From NCBI RefSeq assembly GCF_900636535.1, contig NZ_LR134289.1, forward strand, positions 4,985,501 to 5,049,500: a stretch of 64,000 nt of DNA, given 5' to 3'. A program made the position numbers and the translations under genes. This DNA is from Chryseobacterium gleum (GTDB lineage Bacteria > Bacteroidota > Bacteroidia > Flavobacteriales > Weeksellaceae). Within the stretch, counting starts at the first letter, position 1; every line of letters begins with the position of its first letter. Shown here piece after piece: positions 36,133 to 45,999 of this stretch. Under the pieces are notes generated by a model. The model was not told the origin of the DNA. It made no database searches and was given only the letters and a program-made list of their open reading frames with translations.

Positions 36133-36652
36133 ATAGCAGCTGGAAAAATGAACTATTAAAAATGTTTACAATAACAGAACCTTAATTATACTAATTCAAA
36201 CAATGCATAGTTATTTTCAGAACAAATAACAGTTTCAGAAAACCGCTGATCTGTGTGCATTGTTTGATTTAAAAAAAAATCAATGTTTCGGAACTAAATG
36301 AGTTGATTTCATAGTTAAATATTGCAAAATTAGAAACAGAATTATCGAGATTGATAGCTGAAGACTGTTTCTTAGCTTGAGTAAAAGAGATGTAGGTTGT
36401 ATATAAGTAATCTAGGTATAGATATAAAAACAAAAAGATGTATTAGTGTTTTGATATCATTACTTTGTGATGTTTTTATTAAGATATCTGAAAAATTGTT
36501 GGTCTTTTAGGACAAGATATTTTTTTTTTTATACAAATATCTAAATTTTTACAATCAAAGCGACCTTGTTTTTTGCATAGAATGCAAAGAAACTTCTTAA
36601 CTCGTTTTTTAAAATATAATAAGATTTCAAATTAACTGCAAAGCTAATTCGA
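36133..36652. other. Gene-free gap with a nested inverted repeat
   Basis: About 520 bases between convergent genes. TCAAACAATGCA (36196-36207) and TGCATTGTTTGA (36256-36267) form a perfect 12-bp inverted repeat; within it GTTATTT and AAATAAC form a second stem. Beyond it I see only AT-rich sequence. Confidence 0.6.
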
Positions 36653-37616
36653 TTATCTTCTTATAATGTAAGGAATAATTTTGATATAAATCAGTTCAAA
36701 GAGAATTTCTACAATGGTCTGAGTTACAATTACCACTCCAACTAATTGATTATCGGGGGAAGGAAGAGAAAGTGCTAGAGGTAAAACAACTAATGAATTT
36801 CTCGTACTTGTCGAAAAAGCTATTGCCCTTGTTCCATAAAGATTTACCTTAAATATTTTGGATGATAGCATACCAATAAATGGCGCACATATGGCAAATG
36901 CAATATAAATAGGGATAACAGTTAAAATCGGTTCAGGATTATTGTAAAGTGATGAAATTTGAGACGCAGTAACAACAAAAAATGTCAACGCCATAAATGG
37001 AACTGGCAACCAGCTCGAAAAGTCCATTATTGTATTTCCTATTTTATTGTTAGCTTTTGAAGCTGTCTGCGTTAAAACTGATAATATAAAAGGTATAATT
37101 ATCAAGTAAATAAAAGATTTAACAAAAGGAGTAATTTGGATTATGTTGATTACTTCTCTTCCCAAGAAAATCCATAGAAATAAGGGTAACAACAACATCT
37201 GAATGATAAATAATAAGGGTGTTGAAGCTAGGACAGATTGAGAATCACCTTTTCCTAAGAACGTAAATACAATTACATAATCTATACAAGGTGTCAAAAG
37301 AACTAAAAGAACGCCAACACTAATTACAATTGTTACAGGAAATATATTTATTAAAACCCAAACAAGTAATGGTATCAGTACGAAATTTCCAAGTAAAAGA
37401 GCTTTAAAAAAAGACGGATTTTGAAATGTTTTTTTTAGTTTCAAAAATGGTATCTGACAAAACATACTATAAAGCAAAATTCCAATAACTGGTTCAATTG
37501 TATAGTGTCTCAAGAATTTTGCTATTACCCCAATTCAGTCCAATAATAGCACTTATTAAAAGTGTGGCTATATATATACCAATTTGTCTTTTTTCGAGTA
37601 TTTCTTTAGTAATCAT
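36653..37616 (-). pseudogene. Frameshifted arsenite-permease-like (ACR3/BASS) gene
   Basis: The long frame (36653-37513, 286 residues) lacks a normal start. It begins mid-helix and shows KALLLGNFVLIPLLVWVLI, LTPCIDYVIVF and STSTRNSLVVLPLAL, like the arsenic-resistance branch of bile-acid symporter-type carriers. Upstream in another frame, ATG at 37616 encodes MITKEILEKRQIGIYIATLL...NWGNSKI, the family's N-terminus. The two frames join at about 37514 if one base is dropped. So the gene carries a one-base insertion, or this is a sequencing slip. If repaired it would encode about 320 residues. Confidence 0.72.
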
Positions 37617-38194
37617 TAGTTATAGCAAATTTTTTTAGATTGAATACTAAAATTCAATTCTGTTTTAATACCGTCAACAACTTTAGTTTTTAATTAAGTT
37701 TTACCTTTTCATCCATTGACAGGTATTGCAAAAGTATAAAAATCAAAGCATTCTATTCAGTTTAATAACTTTGTATGTTCCAAGGAATTTATATGCAAAA
37801 ACTTTTTTTAGTTCTCTCCTCTCAATAATCTTATTAGAAAATATACACGTTTTAAATTAAGATTTATCCAATTTAGTAGGGTAGGTAAAATAACATCAAA
37901 TTAACTTCGGTTTTGAATAATTGTAATTTTCTTTAGTAGATAAAATTGACAAAATGGAATTCTTAGAGATTTTTTTTAATCTTTTGTGCTAAATATACTT
38001 TCGATAGGAATATGACTCGTATTTGCCAGCTCAAAAATGTTTCCAGTTTTAAGTTCATCGATTATTTTCATATATTAAGATAATTATTGTTTTTTATTCA
38101 ATTAAATTTAAAAATTGCTTCAGGTTTGCTAATACATATAAATAATTCATTCATTTTTTTTAGCCTTCCATAAACTCGAAACTCTCATTAAGAT
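37617..38194. other. AT-rich gap, only a doubtful 31-codon frame
   Basis: No gene of normal size. On the minus strand 37976-38071 encodes 31 residues (MKIIDELKTGNIFELANTSH...), which looks like a fragment and has no neighbour to support it. The rest is AT-rich without strong hairpins. Confidence 0.35.
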
Positions 38195-38452
38195 TCAATT
38201 ATCTAATTCTGAATAATATTCTTTAAAATCAAAAACTATGTCAAATAGCTCCTTAGGATGAATACGTAAACCAGTTGCTATTTCAATAAAAGTGCTTAAT
38301 TGACAATCTATCTTATCATTTGACACATCACTAATTCGCGCCGCGGTAATATTGCACTTGGCCGCAATTTTAGAATAAGGCATATCACCTTTAATTTCTT
38401 TAATTCTTTCAGCGACTAATTTCTTGATTTCGTTAGTCTTAAATTCACTCAT
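38195..38452 (-). CDS. XRE-family HTH regulator
   Basis: An 85-residue Cro/CI-type helix-turn-helix protein: VAERIKEIKGDMPYSKIAAKCNITAARISDVSNDKIDCQLSTFIEIATGLRIHPKELFD. The helix-turn-helix is at about residues 25-48. It reads left, away from a 38-bp perfect palindrome 35 bases upstream of its start and from the divergent promoter at 38531. It is likely to repress its own gene and the rightward transcript. The size is that of phage- or island-type repressors. Confidence 0.85.
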   Translation of the reverse strand: MSEFKTNEIKKLVAERIKEIKGDMPYSKIAAKCNITAARISDVSNDKIDCQLSTFIEIATGLRIHPKELFDIVFDFKEYYSELDN

Positions 38453-38487
38453 AATTGCACTGTTTATTGCAATTTCACATTTATTAC

Positions 38488-38525
38488 AATATTTATCATT
38501 ACCGAATTCGGTAATGATAAATATT
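38488..38525. promoter_or_regulatory. 38-bp perfect palindrome, likely XRE operator
   Basis: AATATTTATCATTACCGAA at 38488-38506 is followed directly by its exact reverse complement to 38525, with no mismatch and no spacer. It lies between the XRE gene and a rightward TATATTTG promoter element six bases further on. Confidence 0.85.
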
Positions 38526-38530
38526 TTTAT

Positions 38531-38538
38531 TATATTTG
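38531..38538 (+). promoter_or_regulatory. Rightward promoter -7 element
   Basis: TATATTTG fits TAnnTTTG. The -33 region would fall inside the 38-bp palindrome, so repression there is plausible. The transcript would begin near 38545 and run into the folded stretch. Confidence 0.5.
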
Positions 38539-38607
38539 GAACAAATTACTTATTAAAGTAATTTTGCGATACTTCAAAGAATTATAGAAGCTATTGCTTA
38601 GAACCTC

Positions 38608-38728
38608 GTACTAGAAAATCGCCAATTTTCAAAACAAATGCAACGAGACCATAAGTAAAGTAGCTCACGCTTCGGCGTGGGCTCACTTACGGAGTTTGTT
38701 GCAAGGTGTTTGGCGATACCTCTAGTAC
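38608..38728 (+). ncRNA. Strongly folded element, RNA or DNA, unknown class
   Basis: Five nested stems pair in order: GTACTAGA 38608-38615 with 38721-38728; ATCGCCAA 38618-38625 with 38710-38717; TGCAAC 38639-38644 with 38698-38703; CCATAAGT 38649-38656 with 38685-38692 (one mismatch); GCTCACGC 38663-38670 with 38675-38682 (one G-T pair) around a TTCG tetraloop. It is richer in G and C than the surroundings and lies 70 bases after a promoter-like TATATTTG. No open frame fits it. I do not recognise the class; strand is inferred from that promoter. Confidence 0.55.
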
Positions 38729-38736
38729 AAGCGATG

Positions 38737-39116
38737 ATGTAGTGAGTCCACGCTGTTTTTAATTCCAATGCTGTTCGTTCACTCTACATTACAATCTAAG
38801 CCCTGCTTACAAAATAGTATCATGCACGATACAATAGGAGGGTACAACCTATTGAGGCAATAAAATGCCAACTTGGGACACAGATTTCATTCATATTAAA
38901 TTCTTTCCGGTGCCTTGCGGTCACTGCTTGCAGAACCTCACCAGTCCTTTTTCATACCAAAGGGCATTAGGAAAGTCTTTACATTATCCACATGAATCAA
39001 CAATAGCAAAATTAAAATCAGAAGAAAAAAGAAAAAGCCCCTTCCCATACAGTTTGGAGACCTAAGGGAAAGAGCTGAAATCAGTTATTAATTAAATTAA
39101 AAACCTTTACAAATCT
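38737..39116 (+). other. Further structured leader up to the SusC gene
   Basis: ATGTAGTGA (38737-38745) can pair with TCAC-TC-TACAT (to 38788) with a two-base bulge. CAATAGG (38832-38838) pairs with CCTATTG (38848-38854). A 66-codon frame at 38865 crosses this stretch but has no signal peptide or family likeness and I do not accept it. The stretch may be the 5' leader of the SusC gene or a separate RNA. Confidence 0.4.
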
Positions 39117-42100
39117 ATGAAAAAATCCTATTACAATATAGGAGGTATTTTCTTTGGCCTTATGCTGACAACAGTAAGTATCAATACACAGGCTCAAACA
39201 CGCACCATTTCCGGTACCGTAACTTCGTCAGACAAACCACTTTCGGGAGTTGTCATTTCTCAGGAAGGAAGCGACCAAGTAACCATTACCGGCAATAACG
39301 GAACCTACCGAATGGAGGTTAATACAGAAAATCCCATCCTATTGTTCAGACATCCTGATTATGCAGAAGTAAAAATTACAGCAAATAATCAGACCGTCGT
39401 AAATGTCAGCTTAGAACAGAAAGTAAAGGGAATCGAAGAAGTTATTCTCAACGCAGGCTACTACAAGGTTAGAGACAGAGAAAGAACCGGTAGTATCGCC
39501 AAAGTTTCAGCAAAAGATATAGAGAATCAGCCAGTCACCAATGTTCTTTCAGCGGCGCAGGGTAGAATGGCAGGGGTTAACATTACTCAAAGCACAGGAG
39601 TTGCAGGTGGCGGTTATGATGTACAGATCAGAGGAAGAAACAGTCTCAGAACCCTATCCAATAGTCCTGTGGACGGAAATCAGCCTCTATATGTTTTAGA
39701 CGGAGTGCCTATGGCCACATCAGTTACCTCAACATTTTCTGCACAGATCTTACCATTCAGAAATATCAACCCGTTGAATAGCATAAGTCCCAATGACATT
39801 GAAAGCCTGGAAATCTTAAAAGACGCTGATGCCACTGCTATTTATGGAAGCAGGGGAGCTAATGGTGTGATCTTAATTACAACTAAAAAAGGAATTAAGA
39901 ATAAATCCAGTATCACGGTTAATTCAAGTCTGGCTTTCAGCAGTGTAGCATCAAGGATGAAAATGATGAATACCGCAGAATACATCCAGATGAGAAAATC
40001 TGCATTTGCCAATGACAATATTTTAATGTTGCCGGCTACGGCTTACGATATCAATGGTGCATGGGATCAATCCCGCTCTACCGATTGGCAGAAAGAATTA
40101 ACAGGTAAAACAGCAACAACGTCGAATACCAATGTGGGACTATCGGGAGGCTCAGACGGATGGACTTACCGGATCAATGTTACCCATAATGAACAGACAA
40201 CGGTTTACCCAGCTGATTATCAGTATAAGAATAATGTTTTATCAATGGGATTTACCCACAGATCGAAAGATAAAAAGCTGAATATTGCTCTTGCAAATAA
40301 TTTTTCGCAGCAGTTCAATAATGTCATTAATGAAGATATGACCAATATCGGTTTGTCTTTGAGCCCCAATGCTCCTACGCTTTATAATGTTGATGGCTCA
40401 TTGAATTGGCAAAATAACACCTTTACCAATCCCATAGCATCAACATTAGCTACTTATCAAAACGATACCAAGCAGATCAGCAACAGTTTAAATGTGTCTT
40501 ATCAGCTTTTTCCAAACATTAATTTTAACATTAATTCAGGATTCAATTATCAGAATTTTGAAGAATTTAACCTGCGACCTCATACAAGGTATAATCCTGC
40601 CTTTAACTTTACGAGTTCAAATGGGTCAAGTACCTTCACGAGTTCATTTTCCTCATTTTCATATAACGTGGAACCACAGATTACCGGGGACTTTGTGTTG
40701 GGAAGAAATAAAGTCAGTGTTCTACTGGGAGCTACTGTTAATTCTTTGGAGTCAAAACAGTCTTCTATTCAGGGTTCAGGATTTGAAAGCAATGCATTAA
40801 TGATGAATATTAATGCAGCAAAAACAAAAATATTCTCGGATATTATTTCCACAGATTATAAATATATTGCAGCCTTCGGAAGAATAAACTATCAATTTGA
40901 CAGTAAGTATATTGTTAATCTTACCGCAAGAAGAGATGGTTCCAGCAGATTTGGACCCAATAATAGATTCGCCAACTTTGGAGCCATAGGAGCAGCCTGG
41001 TTATTTTCCAAAGAGAACTTTTTGGCAGACAGAAAATGGTTAAGTTTTGGGAAACTGAGAGGCAGTTACGGTATTGCAGGAAGTGATAATATTGGTGATG
41101 CTCAATTCAGAGACACCTATTCAGTAGCTTCATCAAGTATTTATAATGGAGTAGTAGGGCTTGTACCCACCAGGCTGTTCAATGGTAACTTTAGCTGGGA
41201 AAAAACAAAAAAGCTGGAATTTGCCCTTGAAACTTCATTTTTTTCTGATGCTATTGGAATGAATATCTCCTGGTTTAGAAACAGATCAGATAATCAACTC
41301 GTTGGACTTCCATTGCCGGCTACTACGGGCTTTACATCCGTTCAGGCTAACTTAGCGGCAACTGTTGAGAACAAAGGTTGGGAGTTTGAATTCAGAGCTA
41401 CACCCATTAAAACCAACAATTTTACTTGGGAATCCAATTTCAATCTTACGATCCCCGAAAATCGTCTTCTAGCATTTCCTAATCTGGAAGGATCCACTTT
41501 TTCCAATCAGTATGTAGTAGGTTACAGCACATCTATTGTAAAACTGTACAATTTTACGGGCGTTAATCCACTAACGGGACTTTACTCATTTACAGATGTT
41601 AACGGAGACGGTAAAATCTCAGCCCCTGATGACAATAAAAGTATTGAAGATCTTTCAGTGAAATTTTATGGAGGGTTGTCTAACAGATTACGATATAAAA
41701 ATTGGGATTTGTCCTTCTTATTCCAGTTTACAAAGCAGAGAAATTATAACTACCACAGCTATATGTCAGTTCCCGGAACGATGAATAATCAACCGCAGGT
41801 GGTTTCTGATGTATGGTCTGTGAATAATCCAAACGGTTATTACATGCCGTACACCACTGGTGTAAATGCAACAAAAAATGCTGCGCATACCAATTTTATG
41901 AGAAGTACAGCAGCTGTTGGCGATGCATCATTGATAAGGTTAAAAAATATCCAGCTTAATTACAGGCTGCCCCTTCAAAATTCTGTTATCTCTGAAGTGA
42001 TGATTTATGTTCAGGGTCAAAATGTGATTATATGGACAAACTATTTCGGTCTTGATCCAGAGTTTGTTGCCACAGGATATTTACCACCCTTAAGAACATG

Positions 42101-42128
42101 GTCCATAGGAACTCAGATTAATTTTTAA
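39117..42128 (+). CDS. SusC/RagA-type TonB-dependent outer-membrane transporter
   Basis: A 1003-residue receptor: signal peptide ending NTQAQ, a carboxypeptidase-like domain (RTISGTVTSSDKPLSGVVISQEGS), plug domain (ENQPVTNVLSAAQGRMAGVNITQ... YVLDGVPM... EILKDADATAIYGSRGANGVILITTKKG) and a 22-strand barrel ending INF. It takes up its ligand with energy from TonB and ExbBD; the SusD lid follows ten bases later. With the S9 peptidase and no glycan enzymes nearby, peptides are a likelier cargo than sugars, as in RagAB. Cargo inferred. Confidence 0.94.
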   Translation: MKKSYYNIGGIFFGLMLTTVSINTQAQTRTISGTVTSSDKPLSGVVISQEGSDQVTITGNNGTYRMEVNTENPILLFRHPDYAEVKITANNQTVVNVSLEQKVKGIEEVILNAGYYKVRDRERTGSIAKVSAKDIENQPVTNVLSAAQGRMAGVNITQSTGVAGGGYDVQIRGRNSLRTLSNSPVDGNQPLYVLDGVPMATSVTSTFSAQILPFRNINPLNSISPNDIESLEILKDADATAIYGSRGANGVILITTKKGIKNKSSITVNSSLAFSSVASRMKMMNTAEYIQMRKSAFANDNILMLPATAYDINGAWDQSRSTDWQKELTGKTATTSNTNVGLSGGSDGWTYRINVTHNEQTTVYPADYQYKNNVLSMGFTHRSKDKKLNIALANNFSQQFNNVINEDMTNIGLSLSPNAPTLYNVDGSLNWQNNTFTNPIASTLATYQNDTKQISNSLNVSYQLFPNINFNINSGFNYQNFEEFNLRPHTRYNPAFNFTSSNGSSTFTSSFSSFSYNVEPQITGDFVLGRNKVSVLLGATVNSLESKQSSIQGSGFESNALMMNINAAKTKIFSDIISTDYKYIAAFGRINYQFDSKYIVNLTARRDGSSRFGPNNRFANFGAIGAAWLFSKENFLADRKWLSFGKLRGSYGIAGSDNIGDAQFRDTYSVASSSIYNGVVGLVPTRLFNGNFSWEKTKKLEFALETSFFSDAIGMNISWFRNRSDNQLVGLPLPATTGFTSVQANLAATVENKGWEFEFRATPIKTNNFTWESNFNLTIPENRLLAFPNLEGSTFSNQYVVGYSTSIVKLYNFTGVNPLTGLYSFTDVNGDGKISAPDDNKSIEDLSVKFYGGLSNRLRYKNWDLSFLFQFTKQRNYNYHSYMSVPGTMNNQPQVVSDVWSVNNPNGYYMPYTTGVNATKNAAHTNFMRSTAAVGDASLIRLKNIQLNYRLPLQNSVISEVMIYVQGQNVIIWTNYFGLDPEFVATGYLPPLRTWSIGTQINF

Positions 42129-42138
42129 AATTAAAAAA

Positions 42139-43527
42139 ATGAAAAATAATATATTCAATACATTGAAAAGTGTTTCAATAAGCTTAGTCCTGTTGGGATC
42201 GATATCATGTGAACAGTTTATCAATACAGAACTTCCCTATAATCAAATTGGAAACACGGAAGTGTTTGCAGATGTCTCATCAGCCAATGCCGCCCTTGCA
42301 GGACTGTACGCCGAACTTTGGAGCAGCTCGATGATTTCAGGAGATGCGACAGGTGGAGCTGCTATTCTTGGAACGTATACGGATGATCTCAACTGTTATT
42401 CCCCATACGTTCAGAATGGTCTTGTTGATATTTACAACAATGTACAGATTCCAAGCAATACGATTATCTACAATTTTTGGTCGAGAGCATATAAACACAT
42501 TTATTATGCAAACTCAATTATTAAAGGTGTAAGGGAATCAACCTCTATTTCACAGGCAAACAAAGATCGATTAATTGGAGAAGCTACGGTTATACGCTCG
42601 ATTTTATATTTCAACTTGTCACAGATTTTTGATGACATTCCGTATACCGATACAACGGATTATGTTTACAACAGTCAATTAAAAAAGATGTCGAAGAGCC
42701 AACTTATGTCATATCTTGAAAATGATCTGAAAGGCAGCATTAGTATTCTGAATGACCAATATGCTAATCAGGAAAGAATCTACATCAATAAAAAAACGGC
42801 GGAGCTATTACTGGCAAAAGTTTTAATGATGGATGACAAATGGAGTGAAGCAGAAATTCTGTTATCCCAGATTATTCAATCACCGCTTTACACTTGGGAA
42901 TCTGATTTAAGTAAGGTTTTTATTAAAACAGGAAAGCACATTTTGTGGCAGTTAAAGCCGGCGAACTCAACGGATGCGACAAAAGAATTTATCATGTTCA
43001 ATTTTACAACAAGTCTGCCAACATCTTTTTCGCTGTCAGATGCTTTAGTCAATTCTTTTGAAACAGGAGATTTAAGAAAGCAGGCTTGGATAATTTCTAC
43101 AGTAATCAATCAGAAAACCTATTTCCGTCCATTGAAGTATAAGAATCCTGTCAATGCCAATTCGACCGAAGACTCCGTCATCTTTAGAATTGAGGAAGTG
43201 TACCTTTTATATGCTGAATGCATGGCTCAACAGAATAAACTATCTGAAGCTAAAGCAGCTGTTGACAAAATCAGACAGCGAGCAGGACTTAGTCCTTTAC
43301 CTTTTGGTCTTTCAAAAGATGGGCTCATTGATAAAATGATGGAAGAATCAAGACATGAGTTTTTTGCAGAAATGGGTCATCGATTCTATGATCTAAAAAG
43401 ATTTAAAAAATTAACCTTGCTTCCTCTAACAAAACCCAGCTGGAAAACTTTTCACAGTGCTTTTCCTATTCCGGAAAAAGAACTGGTCATTAATCCAAAT
43501 CTTAATCCACAAAATTTCGGGTACTGA
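42139..43527 (+). CDS. SusD/RagB-type surface lipoprotein
   Basis: A 462-residue lipoprotein (lipobox G-S-I-S-C at about residue 24) of the SusD/RagB family: N-terminal QFINTELPYNQI, TPR-like helices (KTAELLLAKVLMMDDKWSEAEILLSQII) and the C-terminal RIEEVYLLYAECMAQQNKLSEAKAAVDKIRQRAGL...ESRHEFFAEMGHRFYDLKRF. It is the hinged lid of the SusC barrel. Its stop TGA overlaps the peptidase ATG by one base, linking all three in one transcript. Confidence 0.94.
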   Translation: MKNNIFNTLKSVSISLVLLGSISCEQFINTELPYNQIGNTEVFADVSSANAALAGLYAELWSSSMISGDATGGAAILGTYTDDLNCYSPYVQNGLVDIYNNVQIPSNTIIYNFWSRAYKHIYYANSIIKGVRESTSISQANKDRLIGEATVIRSILYFNLSQIFDDIPYTDTTDYVYNSQLKKMSKSQLMSYLENDLKGSISILNDQYANQERIYINKKTAELLLAKVLMMDDKWSEAEILLSQIIQSPLYTWESDLSKVFIKTGKHILWQLKPANSTDATKEFIMFNFTTSLPTSFSLSDALVNSFETGDLRKQAWIISTVINQKTYFRPLKYKNPVNANSTEDSVIFRIEEVYLLYAECMAQQNKLSEAKAAVDKIRQRAGLSPLPFGLSKDGLIDKMMEESRHEFFAEMGHRFYDLKRFKKLTLLPLTKPSWKTFHSAFPIPEKELVINPNLNPQNFGY

Positions 43528-45962
43528 TGAAAACTTTTTTAATATTCGTATTGTTTTTCTTAATCCAGCAAGTATTTTCTCAGGAGAAAAGTGAAATGGC
43601 ATCGAGAGAAAAATATGATAACTATGACATTAATCTGAAAGATACTTCATTAGACGGCAAGTGGCTGGCATTTTATAAAGTGTATGATGACAACAGTGAT
43701 ACTCTTGTGATCGTAAATCGGAACAATCCCGACAAGCAATATCAGAAAGTAAAAGTACAAGATCACAAGTGGAGTAACGACCGACTAGTGCTGAAGTATA
43801 ATGACCATACAGAAGTTTTTGATTATAATAAAAATAAACAATGGGAATTACCTGCATGTAAAAGCTTTGGAATGATTCCTAAAGATCATTTATTGGCACT
43901 ATACAGTTCTGACACAGTTAAGGTCTATGATTTGAAAAATGAACAGTTACTGGATAAGATAGGATTAGTTTCTAACGTTTTTTTTCATGATGATACAATT
44001 TGTATGCAAGTTAAAAATGGAACTGAGTATGACCTAGTTGACTTAAAAAATAATGGCATCGTATCTTTGTACAAAACACCTAATACTATATTTAGTGTAA
44101 AGTTTCTCAGAAATCATTCTTTACTAATTTTTGAAAAAAAAGATGGAAACATTCAAGACATTGTATATTATAATGGGTTTTCAAAAAAAACATTCAAGTT
44201 TGCGCAAGTACTAAAGCCTCAATTTAATTCTGCTACCGGATACCAAAGAAATGATGGAAGCATAATAATCACTACGGAAAAGACAAAGGTCAAAAGACAA
44301 TCTTCTGATCCTGAAGTTTGGTTAACATCAGATAACAATCTTATACAGAAATTTAAAAATACTGTACCAGGTCAATTTCTTTGGCAACCAGAAGAAAAAA
44401 AGATTCTTAAGTTGGGAACTAAGAACCTAGAGAGAGTCGTAGATATCAATAATGACAACTATTTTTTGACGTTCAGCTTTTCCCAAATGCAGGATTATAC
44501 GACAAAACAGGTTTCATCAAAAGTTTACAGATTTGATCAAAGAAACGAAGAATTTAAATATGTTGATACGATAAAAGAAATCGCTTTTTATTCGCCGGGT
44601 GGTCAGTATATAATTTATAAAAAAAATAAATTTTGGAAACTATTAAATATTAATACGTTACAGTATACAGAGATTAAAGATAACTCTTTTGCCAATGTCT
44701 ATTTTACAAAAAATAACAAGATCATATTTGACGGATCGGAGGGACTTTGGGAATACGATATAAAAACAGATCATCTTAAACTCAGTTACAGAGATGAACC
44801 GGGAATTTACAAGATTCTTACCTATGACTATTCAGGCAATTTTCTAAATTATCTTTTAGAAATCAATTTTCGTAGTCGAGGGCTTAATGAGAATAGTTTT
44901 ATGTTTGAAGTTTATGATCCATCTACGTTAGTGAAATCATTTTATGAGAAAACCAATACAAAATATTTACCTCTGATTAAAACTACCACTTCAAAACTGG
45001 TTTATCAGAAAACTGATATTTCAAAAAACAGTTACGTTTTTACAGAAGAAAACTATAATCTGCCTAAGCAATTGATCACTTTGAGCAGGTCAGAAAAAAA
45101 GAAGGTAGTTTATCAGTCAAATAGAGGGGATAAAGCACAAGCAGATTTTCGAATAGAAACCATTCATTATCAAAACAGTGAGCATGCTAATCTTAAAGGG
45201 ACATTGCATTATCCTCTCAATTATATTCCATCTAAACGCTATCCATTGATCGTCCATGTGTATGAGATACAAAGTGACAAACGCAATGAATACCCGGTAT
45301 TCTTGGAACAAAATATAACTGAAGGCTTTGATATCCGATCTCTTTTGGAACAAGGATATTTCGTTTATATGCCTGACATTGTTTTTGATAAACGGGGAAC
45401 AGGCATATCGGCACTGGACTGCGTGAATAAATCTCTTGATGCAATAAGTGGTTACAATTCAATAGATTTTGATAAGATAGGGATGATTGGTCATTCGCAC
45501 GGAGGTTACATCACCAATTTTGTTGCAACCCATTCAAATCGATTTGCAACCTACATAGCAGGTTCAGGATATAGTGATATTGTTCGCTCCTATTTTTCAA
45601 TGAGTTTTCATTATATGAGTCCGCTTTATTGGCAGTATGAAAACGGACAATTTAATTTAAAAACTTCTTTTTTGGAAGATAAGGAACTTTATTTCCGCAA
45701 TAATCCAGTTTATTATGTGGAAAATGTTTCAAGACCCATCTTGTTATGGACAGGAAAAAAAGATCTGAATGTTGAGTGGGGGCAATCGATGGAATTTTAT
45801 ATCGGGCTTAAGCGAAATAAAAAAGAGGCTACATTGCTCATATATCCAGAGGAAGGACATTATATAGCTTCCAGGTCGAGTTCGAAGGATCTTTTTCAAA
45901 AAACGATGGAATGGTTAGGACACCATTTGAAAGGAGAAGAAAAACCAGCATGGACAGAATAA
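43527..45962 (+). CDS. S9-family prolyl oligopeptidase-like enzyme
   Basis: An 811-residue exported serine peptidase: signal ending QQVFSQ, a beta-propeller-like region to about residue 550 and an alpha/beta-hydrolase domain. Catalytic triad: Ser657 in G-H-S-H-G-G, Asp746 in TGKKDLN and His778 in EEGHYI. The propeller limits substrates to short peptides. Coupled by TGATG to the SusD gene, it would trim peptides before or after transport. In the same locus a small Cys-rich secreted protein is encoded, a possible substrate. Confidence 0.9.
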   Translation: MKTFLIFVLFFLIQQVFSQEKSEMASREKYDNYDINLKDTSLDGKWLAFYKVYDDNSDTLVIVNRNNPDKQYQKVKVQDHKWSNDRLVLKYNDHTEVFDYNKNKQWELPACKSFGMIPKDHLLALYSSDTVKVYDLKNEQLLDKIGLVSNVFFHDDTICMQVKNGTEYDLVDLKNNGIVSLYKTPNTIFSVKFLRNHSLLIFEKKDGNIQDIVYYNGFSKKTFKFAQVLKPQFNSATGYQRNDGSIIITTEKTKVKRQSSDPEVWLTSDNNLIQKFKNTVPGQFLWQPEEKKILKLGTKNLERVVDINNDNYFLTFSFSQMQDYTTKQVSSKVYRFDQRNEEFKYVDTIKEIAFYSPGGQYIIYKKNKFWKLLNINTLQYTEIKDNSFANVYFTKNNKIIFDGSEGLWEYDIKTDHLKLSYRDEPGIYKILTYDYSGNFLNYLLEINFRSRGLNENSFMFEVYDPSTLVKSFYEKTNTKYLPLIKTTTSKLVYQKTDISKNSYVFTEENYNLPKQLITLSRSEKKKVVYQSNRGDKAQADFRIETIHYQNSEHANLKGTLHYPLNYIPSKRYPLIVHVYEIQSDKRNEYPVFLEQNITEGFDIRSLLEQGYFVYMPDIVFDKRGTGISALDCVNKSLDAISGYNSIDFDKIGMIGHSHGGYITNFVATHSNRFATYIAGSGYSDIVRSYFSMSFHYMSPLYWQYENGQFNLKTSFLEDKELYFRNNPVYYVENVSRPILLWTGKKDLNVEWGQSMEFYIGLKRNKKEATLLIYPEEGHYIASRSSSKDLFQKTMEWLGHHLKGEEKPAWTE

Positions 45963-45968
45963 AAATAA

Positions 45969-45999
45969 GAAGGATGCCGAAAGGCATCCTTCACTTTTT
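45969..45999. terminator. Two-way intrinsic terminator
   Basis: GAAGGATGCC and GGCATCCTTC form a perfect 10-bp stem with a GAAA tetraloop. ACTTTTT follows on the plus side and TTATTTTT on the minus side, so it ends both the peptidase and the DUF6520 transcripts. Confidence 0.9.

Noticed and set aside
38865..39065. 66-codon plus-strand frame ahead of the SusC gene
   Set aside because: No ribosome site, no known motif, and it crosses the hairpin-rich leader; composition fits non-coding DNA.
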